Shown here in pieces: positions 34,053 to 42,339 of a stretch of 64,000 nucleotides of DNA. Position 1 is the stretch's first letter, and each line of letters opens with the position of its first letter. A program made the position numbers and the translations under genes. This DNA comes from PALSA-505 sp035308365 (GTDB taxonomy: Bacteria; Actinomycetota; Actinomycetes; Streptosporangiales; Streptosporangiaceae). The DNA lies in contig DATGGU010000031.1 in NCBI GenBank assembly GCA_035308365.1, positions 19,562 to 83,561 on the forward strand, in the 5' to 3' direction. Under the pieces are notes generated by a model. It did no database searches, had not been told where the DNA came from, and saw only the letters and a list, made by a program, of their open reading frames with translations.

Positions 34053-34978
34053 ACCAGGCCTTCCGATTCGAGCAGCAGCCGTAGCCCGGTCTGCAGGTCG
34101 CAGGCCGGCTTCCACCCGGTGGCCTGCATGAGCTTCCCCGGGTCCGAGATCAGGTGTCCATCACCATCGCGCATGCGCCCCGGTACCTGGCGCACGTCCA
34201 GCTGCTTGCCGGTGATGTCCTCGATGACCTGCAGCACATCCTGGATGGCCGTCCCGGTCCCGGTGCCGATGTTGAACACCTCGAGGCCCGGGTCGCCGGA
34301 CGCACTGGCCACGAGCCCGGCCGCCGTGTCGGTGACGTAGATCAGGTCGCGCTTGGGCCACAGGTTGCCCAGCTCGATGGGCTTGCCCACGGCCATGCAC
34401 TTCATGATCTCGGGCAGCACGTGCGGGTTGGTCTCGCGCGGCCCGTAGGTGTTGAACAGGCGGGCTATCACCGCCCTGACCTCCGGCCGGTCGGCGTGCA
34501 GGCGCTCCATGACCTGCTCGTCCATCCACTTGGAGATGCCGTAGATCTCGTCCGGCTTCGATGCCGCCGTCTCTGGCCACGGCTCGTCACCGAAGCCGTA
34601 GGTCGCGCCGCTCGACGGGAACACGAAGGTCTTGAGCGGAACTCCCCGCAGCGCGCGGATCACCGTGTCCAGGCCCAGCACGTTGACGTCCAGCGCTTCC
34701 TGTGGGTGGGCGTTGCAGTAGGGGATGAAATGCAGCGCCGCCATGTGAAATACGGTGTCCGGTGCGAAGTCCACGACCGGGCGGAGGTCCTGCGCGCTCC
34801 TGATGTCCCCCTCGATCACCGTAACCCGGCCGGACGCTTGCGCCTTTTCGAGGTGCTCGGGCCGGCCCAGGCCGAAGTTATCGAAGACCAGGACCGAGGC
34901 GGCGCCCGCATCGAGTGCCGCCTCTACAACGTGGGAGCCGATGAACCCAGCCCCGCCGGTAACACACACACGATCCAT
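34049..34978 (-). CDS. NAD-dependent epimerase/dehydratase (NDP-sugar)
   Basis: A 309-residue extended short-chain dehydrogenase. It has the NAD-binding loop VCVTGGAGFIGSH at the N-terminus, the catalytic serine region PSSGATYGFG and the Y-G-I-S-K active site (Tyr-x-x-x-Lys). These fit UDP-glucose/GlcNAc 4-epimerase-like or related NDP-sugar enzymes. It would supply an activated sugar to the locus glycosyltransferases. The ATG at 34978 is preceded by AAGGGGAAG at a slightly long distance. The stop overlaps the WecG-type gene, so the two form an operon. The exact sugar cannot be assigned. Confidence 0.87.
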   Translation of the reverse strand: MDRVCVTGGAGFIGSHVVEAALDAGAASVLVFDNFGLGRPEHLEKAQASGRVTVIEGDIRSAQDLRPVVDFAPDTVFHMAALHFIPYCNAHPQEALDVNVLGLDTVIRALRGVPLKTFVFPSSGATYGFGDEPWPETAASKPDEIYGISKWMDEQVMERLHADRPEVRAVIARLFNTYGPRETNPHVLPEIMKCMAVGKPIELGNLWPKRDLIYVTDTAAGLVASASGDPGLEVFNIGTGTGTAIQDVLQVIEDITGKQLDVRQVPGRMRDGDGHLISDPGKLMQATGWKPACDLQTGLRLLLESEGLV

Positions 34979-35172
34979 CGACGAATTCTTCCCCTTGATC
35001 TTGGATTGCTGTGGTCTACCCATTCAGCCGGTCGCGGCACTAGCCGTCATGCGGCACCGACCACACACAGGAAAAAGATCATATCAACATTCGTGATGTC
35101 ACGGTGAAAGTAGTGGTGGTCCGCCCGGTAAACATTCAGTTTTTCCAGGGCAGACCGCCACATCAGCTATGT

Positions 35173-36534
35173 CTATGACCGATAGGGGAGGAAACAGATC
35201 CCGGCGCGGTGGACGAGATGACCGCATACGTCCATGTTGTAGCGGTTGGTGCTGGCGATCCACAGACCCGCGCCGGTGAGCAGCATGTCATCCGCGTTGG
35301 CCCGGGACATGCTGTACTTCGCGGTGCCCTTGTCGTTGAGGATTACGTGGCCGTTACCCGGGGTGAGACCCTGCAGGCCAGGGTCGCGTATCGCACCGGA
35401 ACCCTCGGTCTTGCAGCCGTTCGGGTTCTCCGTGTAGATCGGGTGGCCGGCCACGTAGAGGGCGTAACCGTCGGACGCCGCGGAGTACAGCGAGTTGCAC
35501 CCCGTGTAGTTGATCCATTCCGGGTTCTCCGACTGCTCATTGGCCGAGTAGGCCGCGGCCACATCGCATATCCCGGTCAGCGGGTAGGTGCCGTTCCACA
35601 GGTAGGGATGACCGCCGGTCGTGGCGATATAGATGGTGCTGTCGTTGGGCGCCCACGCCGCCGTCCGCACATAGAACGGCTCCAGGAAGTCGCAGTGGTT
35701 GCTGAAGCCGGGTGATGTCCAGCCGGTCACCCCGACGCCGGTCGGCCCCAGCCACTCCTGGAAGATCTGCTGCCGGGCGTGGCCACCCACCGAGGTGAAC
35801 GTCCCCTCGACCATCACCCGCGAACCACCGTGGCTCACTTGCTGGTTGTAGATGCTGGTATGGCTGAGCCGTGAGCCGGGGTATTTGTAGATGCCGGAGA
35901 TGTTGAGGTTGATGTAGCCGTCGTTGTGACCGGTCGTGGTGTTGAGGCTGATGTAGTACTTGATCGAGCTGCCGTTGACCGAGGTGAAGTATCCGCCGGT
36001 CAGCACATGGCGGCCATGCACCACCATGGTCGACACCTCGCCGTTGGCGTTGTGCGCGAAGCCGGTGACCACCTTTCCGGTGGTGGTGCTGATCTTGGCG
36101 AGGTTCTTCGCGGCGGTGCCGTCGACCGAGGTGAAGCTCCCGCCGATGTAGGCGTCGGAGCAGTTGCCGCTGGCGAAGGCGATGGTGTTGACCCTGCCGT
36201 TGACGTTCGGCTTCCAGGCCGTCATCGTGTACGGAGAGTTGGCGCTGAAGCTGAAGATGTTGTGCCGGGTGTACGCGACGCCGTTCCGGGTGATCGAGCC
36301 GAACGATCCGACTGCGTACATCGTGCCGCCGCACTGCACGATCTGGCGCACGACCTCGAAATTCCCCGGTGTAGTGAGTTCGGGTGTGCCGCCGGCCGGG
36401 GTGGCGGACACCGGACCGGTTATCGCGGCTTGCACCGCGAACGAGGGAGCCGCGAACCCTGACACGCTGAGCACCAGGGCTCCCGCGACCACCCCCATGC
36501 GGCCGTACGGCCACCGGCTACCTGGACGACGCAC
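35173..36534 (-). CDS. secreted beta-propeller-like protein, copy 1
   Basis: A 453-residue secreted protein. A signal peptide (GVVAGALVLSVSGFAAPSFA) is followed by repeated blades with the pattern A-Y-I-G-G-S-F-T-S-V-D-G and L-T-G-G-Y-F-T-S-V-N-G, like delta-60/DUF5122-type beta-propellers. There are at least eight cysteines in the mature part, suggesting disulfides outside the cell. No catalytic motif is visible, so a carbohydrate-binding or structural role is a guess. The GTG at 36534 is chosen because GGAGG lies 4 nt upstream and copy 2 has the same arrangement; an ATG 21 nt upstream is also open. It is about 45% identical to copy 2 by eye. Confidence 0.7.
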   Translation of the reverse strand: MRRPGSRWPYGRMGVVAGALVLSVSGFAAPSFAVQAAITGPVSATPAGGTPELTTPGNFEVVRQIVQCGGTMYAVGSFGSITRNGVAYTRHNIFSFSANSPYTMTAWKPNVNGRVNTIAFASGNCSDAYIGGSFTSVDGTAAKNLAKISTTTGKVVTGFAHNANGEVSTMVVHGRHVLTGGYFTSVNGSSIKYYISLNTTTGHNDGYINLNISGIYKYPGSRLSHTSIYNQQVSHGGSRVMVEGTFTSVGGHARQQIFQEWLGPTGVGVTGWTSPGFSNHCDFLEPFYVRTAAWAPNDSTIYIATTGGHPYLWNGTYPLTGICDVAAAYSANEQSENPEWINYTGCNSLYSAASDGYALYVAGHPIYTENPNGCKTEGSGAIRDPGLQGLTPGNGHVILNDKGTAKYSMSRANADDMLLTGAGLWIASTNRYNMDVCGHLVHRAGICFLPYRS

Positions 36535-36800
36535 GACGCCTCCATGGAGTCTCATAGGCGGGGCTGACAGTGACGATGCCGCGGCGGAGCGAGCCAGACC
36601 TCCTGCGCGTTACAGGACATACTGCTCAGAAGATTATGGCGCAACCGGGCAACCGGTTCAGCGAGTAACGGGGAAACTTATTGCCTGGCTATCCGATGAC
36701 CACTACTTTACTGCCTCATTGACCAAGAAAAGGCCTGCTCCTGCCCGTTTGGGCAGAAGCAGGCCTGTTGAGAAGCCGCCGCGGTCAGCCTCGCCGTTGG
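36535..36800. other. intergenic region between the two beta-propeller genes
   Basis: This 266-nt gap holds the promoter region of propeller copy 1 (minus strand) and the terminator of copy 2 (36731-36766). Around 36630-36720 it is AT-richer than the genes. I see no further gene. Confidence 0.5.
36731..36766 (-). terminator. intrinsic terminator of propeller copy 2
   Basis: A 16-bp stem with one mismatch and a 4-nt loop (AGGCCTGCTCCTGCCC pairs with GGGCAGAAGCAGGCCT). On the minus strand it is followed by TTTCTT, the usual layout of an intrinsic terminator, 35 nt after the stop of propeller copy 2. Confidence 0.85.
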
Positions 36801-38183
36801 CTACGACGTATAAGGCAGGAAGCAGATCCCGGAGACACCCTGGGTACCACCGCACATGCCGGAGTCATAGCGGTTCGTGCTGGCGATCCACAGACCCGCG
36901 CTCGTGATGATCTCGTCGTCCGCGTTGGACCGGGACATCTGGTACAGGCCGGCCGTGCCCTGCGAGTCGGTCTCCACCAGCCCGGTGCCCGGGTTCAGGC
37001 CCTGCAGGCCACGGTCGGGGATCGCGCCAGACCCCTCGGCGTTACAGCCGTTGACGTTGTCCGACCAGCGCGGGTGGCCGGCCACGTAGACGGCGTAGCT
37101 GTCGGCCGCCGCGGCGTACAGCGAGTCACACCCGGTGTAGTTGGTCCACTCGGCGTTCTGCGACGACTCGGCGCTGGAGAAGGCGATGGTCGCGTCGCAC
37201 GGCCCGGTGAGCGGGGTGGAGGGATTGTTGAAGAGATGATCGCCGGTGGAGGCCGTGTAGACCGTGCTGTCGGTGGGCGACCACGCCGCCGCCCGCACAT
37301 AGAACGGCTCGGCGGAGACACAGTGGTCGTTGAGTTCCGGTGCGGTCCAGCCGGTCACCGAGGCGCTGCCCGGCCCCAGCCACTCCTGGAAGGCCTGCTG
37401 CCGCGGCTGGCCTTTCACCGAGGTGAAAACACCCTCGACCATCACCCTGGCGCCACCGTGGCTCACCTGCTGGTTGTAGACCTTGGTGGCCTCATAGGCG
37501 ACGCCCGGGTACTGGTAGGTCCCGGAGATGCCGAAGTTGACGTAGCCATCGTTGGCGCCGGTCGAGGGGTTGAGGCTCACGTAGTACTTCGTCGAACTGC
37601 CGTTGATCGAGGTGAAGGCGCCGCCGGTCAGCAGGTGCGTGATGCCGGCCGTATCGTGGGCCACCACCATGGTGAAGACCTCGCCGTTGGCGTTGTGCTG
37701 GAAGCCGGACACCAGCGCCCCGGTCGTGGTGTCGATCTCGGCGATGTGGTTCGCCGAGGCCCCGTTCACCGTGGTGAAGTTGCCGCCGATGTAGGCGTCG
37801 GAGCAGTTGGTGCCGTCGAAGGCGATGGTGTCGACGATGCCGTTCACGTCCGGCGCCCAGGAGGTCATCGTGAACGGGGCGGTGGCGCTGAAGCTCAGGA
37901 TGTTGTTCCTGGTGTAGGTCACGCCGCCCTGGGTGATCGTGGTGAACTGGCCCACCGCGTACATGGTGCTGCCACACTGCTGCAGTTCACGGACCGCCTC
38001 GTAGGGGGTCCCGGCGGTGGTCGGCAGCGAGGGGGTGCCGCTGACCGCGGTTGGTGACACTCCGCTGGTTTGGTTCACCGCCGTGGCGAACGCTGGAACC
38101 GCGAATCCGGACATACTGAGCACCAGAGTTCCAGCGGCCGCGCCGATGCCGACGCGGAGCCGCCGGTTACCCGGATGACGCAT
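36801..38183 (-). CDS. secreted beta-propeller-like protein, copy 2
   Basis: A 460-residue paralog of the preceding protein. Its signal peptide (GAAAGTLVLSMSGFAVPAFA) and blade pattern are the same, with strictly kept stretches such as YNQQVSHGGARVMVEG and EPFYVRAAAW, and the final G-I-C-F-L-P-Y. The conserved cysteines (for example NCSDAYIGG, TGCDSLYAAA and the C-terminal pair) match those of copy 1. The ATG at 38183 has GGAGG 4 nt upstream. The tandem pair lies between the sugar-synthesis and sulfate-activation genes on the same strand, with a terminator after this copy, so it is probably transcribed separately. Confidence 0.7.
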   Translation of the reverse strand: MRHPGNRRLRVGIGAAAGTLVLSMSGFAVPAFATAVNQTSGVSPTAVSGTPSLPTTAGTPYEAVRELQQCGSTMYAVGQFTTITQGGVTYTRNNILSFSATAPFTMTSWAPDVNGIVDTIAFDGTNCSDAYIGGNFTTVNGASANHIAEIDTTTGALVSGFQHNANGEVFTMVVAHDTAGITHLLTGGAFTSINGSSTKYYVSLNPSTGANDGYVNFGISGTYQYPGVAYEATKVYNQQVSHGGARVMVEGVFTSVKGQPRQQAFQEWLGPGSASVTGWTAPELNDHCVSAEPFYVRAAAWSPTDSTVYTASTGDHLFNNPSTPLTGPCDATIAFSSAESSQNAEWTNYTGCDSLYAAAADSYAVYVAGHPRWSDNVNGCNAEGSGAIPDRGLQGLNPGTGLVETDSQGTAGLYQMSRSNADDEIITSAGLWIASTNRYDSGMCGGTQGVSGICFLPYTS

Positions 38184-38598
38184 TACGCCTCCATGCGATT
38201 GCAACTACTCGGGGGGTGGGCTGCTGCTGAGCGCGCGCAGGCAGCCTCATAATCGCGTTGATCACGCACTGCCTTAAGCGGACAAGTGTAGGACGCCCAA
38301 CCAAGGCCAGAGGATTGCATCGCCAAATCCAGAATCTGGCTACACCCACAAACCCACCCTGAACAGCCAGTCTTTACGAAGATTTAAACCGCTGCCAACC
38401 GCCCTGGCGTTCACCGCAGACCAGCTCACCAGCCCCGGCCCACAGCGTGCGGGTCCGGGGTCCTCCGACAGTGAACTGCAGAACCGGCTCCAGCCCCCGA
38501 TCGGGGGTCCGGGAGCCCGGCCCCGCGGGCAGAGCCTGGGGCGCGGCCCGGCGAAGCTGGCCGAAGGACAGCTAGCAGGGTTGACCCTTGCCGGGACC
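38184..38598. other. 415-nt intergenic region upstream of propeller copy 2
   Basis: No gene is visible. The part near 38184-38400 is AT-richer and should hold the propeller promoter. The part at 38496-38579 is a GC-rich member of the dispersed palindromic repeat family, just after the cysN stop. Confidence 0.5.
38496..38579. repeat. GC-rich dispersed palindromic repeat (diverged copy)
   Basis: Contains GATCGGGGGTCCGGGAGCC and GGCGAAGCTGGCCGAAGGAC followed by AGCTAGCAG. It matches the core found at 10221-10400, 40915-41095 and 42128-42325, with a base change in the second palindrome arm. Confidence 0.75.
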
Positions 38599-39852
38599 TC
38601 AGACGATCATGCCGGCGCCGACGGTGGCGTTGGTGCTCTCGTCGATGAGGATGAGACCGCCGGTGTGCCGGTTGCGCCCGTACGGATCGTGGAACAGCGG
38701 CTGGGTCGTCCGCAGCCGGACCCGGCCGACCTCGTTGAGCTTGAGCCCGGTTGCCGTCTCGTCGCGGTGCAGGGTGTTCACGTCGATGCGGTACTGCAGG
38801 TCCCGCACGATCGTCTTGACCGTTCGCGTGGTGTGCTTGACGATCAGCCGTGAGCCTGGGGTGAGATCCCGCAGATCGGTCATCCAGCACACCATGGCCT
38901 CGATGTCCTGCGAGGACGACGGCTGGTTGTGCGGGCGGCAGATCATGTCTCCGCGGGAGATGTCAAGGTCGTCGGCCAGCAGCAGGGTGACCGACATGGG
39001 CGGGTACGCCTCGTGGACCGGGCCGTGCACGGTGTCGATGCGCGCGACCGTCGTGGTGAGCCCGGACGGAAGGTGCATGACCTCGTCGCCTGCCTTGAGG
39101 ATCCCGCCCGACACCTGGCCTGCGTATCCACGGTAGTCATGCAGCGTGGGATCGGTGGACTTGTGCGGCCGGATGACGTACTGGACCGGGAACCTGACAT
39201 CGATCAGGTTCCGGTCGGACGCGATGTGCACGTGCTCCAGGTGGTGCAGCAGCGACGGGCCGTCGTGCCAGGTCATGTTCGGCGAGCGCTCCACGACGTT
39301 GTCGCCGTGCAGGGCCGAGATCGGGATGAAGGTCAGGTCGCCGATCTCCAGCTTGGTGGCGAACGTGCTGAACTCATCGACGATCCGCTCGAACACGGCC
39401 TGGTCGTAGTCGACCAGGTCCATCTTGTTCACGGCCAGCACGAGATGCGGCACCCGGAGCAGCGTGGCCAGGAAGGCGTGCCGGCGGCTCTGCTCGGTCA
39501 GCCCGTTGCGCGCGTCCACCAGGACAACGGCCAGGTCGGCGGTTGACGCGCCGGTCACCATGTTCCGCGTGTACTGGATGTGCCCGGGAGTGTCGGCGAT
39601 GATGAACTTCCGCCGGGGGGTGGCGAAGTAGCGGTAGGCGACGTCGATCGTGATCCCCTGCTCCCGCTCGGCGCGCAGGCCGTCGGTCAGCAGGGCGAGG
39701 TTGGTGTAGTTCTCACCGCGATCGCGGCTGGTCCGCTCGACCGAGGCGAGCTGGTCCTCGAAGATCGCCTTCGAGTCGAACAGCAGCCGGCCGATCAGCG
39801 TGCTCTTGCCGTCGTCTACCGAACCGGCGGTGGCGAACCGCAGTATGTCCAT
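38599..39852 (-). CDS. cysN: sulfate adenylyltransferase subunit 1 (GTPase)
   Basis: A 417-residue GTPase that drives formation of adenosine 5'-phosphosulfate by CysD. GTP motifs are AGSVDDGKST (P-loop), DTPGHIQY and NKMD; the effector region REQGITIDVAYRYF is typical. The length is that of CysN alone: the C-terminal APS kinase domain found in fused CysNC proteins is absent. It lies 113 nt downstream of cysD on the same strand. In a locus with five sulfotransferase domains its product is likely channelled to PAPS rather than only to cysteine, but an APS kinase must come from elsewhere. Confidence 0.95.
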   Translation of the reverse strand: MDILRFATAGSVDDGKSTLIGRLLFDSKAIFEDQLASVERTSRDRGENYTNLALLTDGLRAEREQGITIDVAYRYFATPRRKFIIADTPGHIQYTRNMVTGASTADLAVVLVDARNGLTEQSRRHAFLATLLRVPHLVLAVNKMDLVDYDQAVFERIVDEFSTFATKLEIGDLTFIPISALHGDNVVERSPNMTWHDGPSLLHHLEHVHIASDRNLIDVRFPVQYVIRPHKSTDPTLHDYRGYAGQVSGGILKAGDEVMHLPSGLTTTVARIDTVHGPVHEAYPPMSVTLLLADDLDISRGDMICRPHNQPSSSQDIEAMVCWMTDLRDLTPGSRLIVKHTTRTVKTIVRDLQYRIDVNTLHRDETATGLKLNEVGRVRLRTTQPLFHDPYGRNRHTGGLILIDESTNATVGAGMIV

Positions 39853-39965
39853 CTGCCCTGGAACCCCGATCGATGTCTACAGTCTGTAACTAATTGTCTC
39901 ATGCCCGGCCCGCCGCCGCGGGCGCACCGGGACCGAGCTGAGCTGGCTCATCGCCGTTGCAAGCG

Positions 39966-40877
39966 CTAGAAATAACCCTCACGCTTGCGGTCTTCCATGG
40001 CTGCTTCGCTGGTCCGGTCGTCGGCGCGGGTCTGGCCACGCTCAGTGATCCTGGTGACCGCGACCTCGGCAATCACCTCGGCCACGGTGGCGGCGGTGGA
40101 CTCCACGGCTCCGGTGCAGGTCATGTCTCCCACGGTGCGGTAACGGACGCTCGCCTCGAACACCGGCTCGTCGTCGCTCTTGGTCACGAACGGGCTGTCC
40201 GCGAGCAGGATGCCGTCGCGTTCGAACACCTTGCGGGTGTGTGCGTAGTAGATCGACGGTATCTCCAGCTTCTCCCTGGCGATGTAATCCCAGACGTCGA
40301 GTTCGGTCCAGTTGGAGATCGGGAACACCCGGATGTGCTCGTCCCGGCGGATCCTGGTGTTGTACAGGTTCCACAGCTCGGGACGCTGGTTCTTGGGGTC
40401 CCACTGGCCGAATTCGTCGCGGAACGAGAAGACCCGTTCCTTGGCCCGCGCCTTTTCCTCATCTCGCCTGGCGCCGCCGAAAACCGCGTCGAACCGGTGC
40501 TCGCTGATGGCGTCGAGCAGCGTGGTCGTCTGCAGCCGGTTCCGGCTGGCCCAGCGGCCGGTCTCCTCGGTAACCCGGCCCGAGTCGATGGACTCCTGCA
40601 CCGAGGCGACGATCAGCCGGGCGCCGGCCTCCGCCACCCGGCGGTCCCTGAAGTCGATGACCTCGGGGAAGTTGTGACCGGTGTCCACGTGCATGACGGG
40701 GAACGGGATGTGCGCCGGGGCGAAGGCCCGCTGCGCCAAGGCAAGCATGACGATCGAGTCCTTGCCACCCGAGAACAGCAGCACGGGCCGCTCGAACTCG
40801 GCCGCGACCTCGCGCATCACGTGGATCGACTCAGCCTCGAGCACATCGAGCTGCGACATCAGGTAGTCAGTGGGCAT
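39966..40877 (-). CDS. cysD: sulfate adenylyltransferase subunit 2
   Basis: A 303-residue ATP pyrophosphatase-type subunit that makes APS from ATP and sulfate. Visible are the PP-loop LLFSGGKDSIVMLAL (SGGKDS), VMHVDTGHNFPEV, a FGGARRDEEKARAKER segment and the C-terminal DRKREGYF, all CysD-specific. The ATG at 40877 gives MPTDYLMSQLDVLE, the standard N-terminus; a second ATG six codons later is possible. A longer frame upstream runs through a GC-rich repeat and is rejected. Confidence 0.95.
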   Translation of the reverse strand: MPTDYLMSQLDVLEAESIHVMREVAAEFERPVLLFSGGKDSIVMLALAQRAFAPAHIPFPVMHVDTGHNFPEVIDFRDRRVAEAGARLIVASVQESIDSGRVTEETGRWASRNRLQTTTLLDAISEHRFDAVFGGARRDEEKARAKERVFSFRDEFGQWDPKNQRPELWNLYNTRIRRDEHIRVFPISNWTELDVWDYIAREKLEIPSIYYAHTRKVFERDGILLADSPFVTKSDDEPVFEASVRYRTVGDMTCTGAVESTAATVAEVIAEVAVTRITERGQTRADDRTSEAAMEDRKREGYF

Positions 40878-40914
40878 TATGACCGTCCAAAGATCCTTTT
40901 CGCTTTCCACCTCG

Positions 40915-41095
40915 GGGGTCCGGGTTCGCCCCCGGGGTTCCGGGGATTCGCCCCAGGGTCCGCGGGTCTCTCCGGGGATTCCGGGGATCGCCCGGGGGTC
41001 CGGGGTCTCTCCGGGGGGTCCGGGGGGTCGCCCCCCCGGGCTAGCACTACGGGCCGCGGCGAAGCTGGCCGAAGGCCAGCGAGCAGCCTTGGCTG
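40915..41095. repeat. GC-rich dispersed repeat with internal short tandem units
   Basis: The left part is a run of degenerate units of the type TCCGGGGATTCGCCCC, alternating G and C blocks that can form several hairpins. The right part is the shared core: GGCGAAGCTGGCCGAAGGCC then AGCGAGCAG, including the palindrome GCTGGCCGAAGGCCAGC. It fills the gap between cysQ and cysD. Confidence 0.8.
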
Positions 41096-41107
41096 CCGCG
41101 AACGGGG

Positions 41108-41905
41108 CTATTCCCCGCCCGCCGACTTGATCGCATCGAGCAGCATCCCAGCCAGCTCGGACCGGCATACCAAAAGGTCCGGCATCCACGGATGCTCCTG
41201 ATTGTATGAGAGTTCGCTGCCGTCGATCCTGGACGCGTGCAGCCCGCGGGCCCGGGCCACCGCCACCGGCGCCGCCGAGTCCCATTCGTACTGCCCGCCG
41301 GCGTGCACATAGGCATCGACGTCGCCGCAGATCACGGCGGCGACCTTGGCCCCGGCGGAGCCCAGCGGCACGAGTTCGGCATCGGCCAGCTCGGCGACCC
41401 GCTCGATGAACGCCGGAGGCCGGCTGCGGCTGATCACGATCCGCAGCTTGCCCCCGTCCGGTCCACCGGCCGCCCCGGACACCGTGTCCGCGGCGCTCAG
41501 CGTCTGCGGCCCGGCCGTCTCGGCAGCCTCGTCCATGGTGCTCAGCGTCTGCTGCTGGGCAGGCAGCGCCACCGCGCCGGCCGTCAGCTCGCCGCGTTCC
41601 CAAAGCGCGACGTGGACCGCCCAGTCGGTGCGCCCGTCCTCGCCGAACTCCCTGGTCCCATCCAGCGGGTCGACGATCCAGACCCGCTGAGCGGAAAGCC
41701 TGGCCTTGTCGTCCTTGCCTTCCTCGGACAGAACGGCATCACCAGGGCACAGCCTGGCCAGCTCGTCCATCAGGTACTCGTGCGAGGACCGGTCCCCGGC
41801 CTTGCGCAGCTCTACTGGGTCACCGCCCTCCGCCCGCAGGGCGAGCAAGCGCTCACCCGCCGCCGTGGCGAGATCACGCGCAAGACGATGATCGTCTTCT
41901 GTCAT
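41108..41905 (-). CDS. cysQ: 3'(2'),5'-bisphosphate nucleotidase (PAP phosphatase)
   Basis: A 265-residue inositol-monophosphatase-fold enzyme. The metal-binding motifs are VLSEEGKDD and WIVDPLDGTREFGE, and the C-terminal motif is GGQYEWDSAAPVAVARA. The full set fits CysQ, which hydrolyses 3'-phosphoadenosine 5'-phosphate, the product and inhibitor of sulfotransferases. Its place beside cysDN and the sulfotransferases supports that role over inositol phosphatase. The ATG at 41905 (MTEDDHRLARDL) is preferred to an upstream start that adds 11 residues. A roughly 35-residue low-similarity insert lies near residues 120-155. Confidence 0.88.
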   Translation of the reverse strand: MTEDDHRLARDLATAAGERLLALRAEGGDPVELRKAGDRSSHEYLMDELARLCPGDAVLSEEGKDDKARLSAQRVWIVDPLDGTREFGEDGRTDWAVHVALWERGELTAGAVALPAQQQTLSTMDEAAETAGPQTLSAADTVSGAAGGPDGGKLRIVISRSRPPAFIERVAELADAELVPLGSAGAKVAAVICGDVDAYVHAGGQYEWDSAAPVAVARARGLHASRIDGSELSYNQEHPWMPDLLVCRSELAGMLLDAIKSAGGE

Positions 41906-42339
41906 CCGGTCAAAGCTCCATTTCCAGCGGAATTTCACAAGTACGGGGGATCAGTCCGAGAGACTACCCGCACCAGCCACCTCTGCGGGCGAAGCCCGCA
42001 CCGGCAGGCCCGGGGCCCGTCCCACCGCAAATCGCAAAACCAACCCCAGCCCCAAGCCGCAAAGCCAACCCCAGCCCCATTCGCGGAGGTCCATCGCAAA
42101 CCAACCCCCGCCCCGTTCGTGGGGGGTCCGGGGGGCTCGGCCCCCCGGGTAAATACTGCGGGCCACGGCGAAGCTGGCCGAAGGACAGCGAGCAAGCTTA
42201 GCCGCCTCCGGGGGGCTCGGCCCCCCGGGTAAATACTGCGGGCCACGGCGAAGCTGGCCGAAGGCCAGCGAGCAAGCTCAGCCGCCTCCGGTGGCCGAAG
42301 GGCAGCGAGCAAGCTTAGCCGCCTCGCCCCCCTAACCCC
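41906..42339. other. 434-nt repeat-filled intergenic region between wbaP and cysQ
   Basis: No gene is seen. Near 42020-42110 there is a C/A-rich stretch with repeated CCAACCCC and GCAAA blocks, followed by two and a half tandem copies of the GC-rich palindromic repeat. The repeats lie between the wbaP stop and the cysQ promoter, where they could affect transcription read-through. Confidence 0.6.
42128..42325. repeat. 80-bp tandem array of the GC-rich palindromic repeat
   Basis: Copy i is 42128-42207, copy ii is 42208-42287 and a shortened copy is 42288-42325. Each full unit has CCGGGGGGCTCGGCCCCCCG, then AAATACTGCGGGCCACGG, then the palindrome core GCTGGCCGAAGG(C/A)CAGCGAGCAAGCT. Full copies differ at only about two positions. 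There are no unique spacers, so this is not CRISPR. Confidence 0.9.

Noticed and set aside
42128..42325. Tandem repeats considered as a CRISPR array
   Set aside because: Units are 80 bp and directly abutting, with no unique spacers, and no cas genes are nearby.
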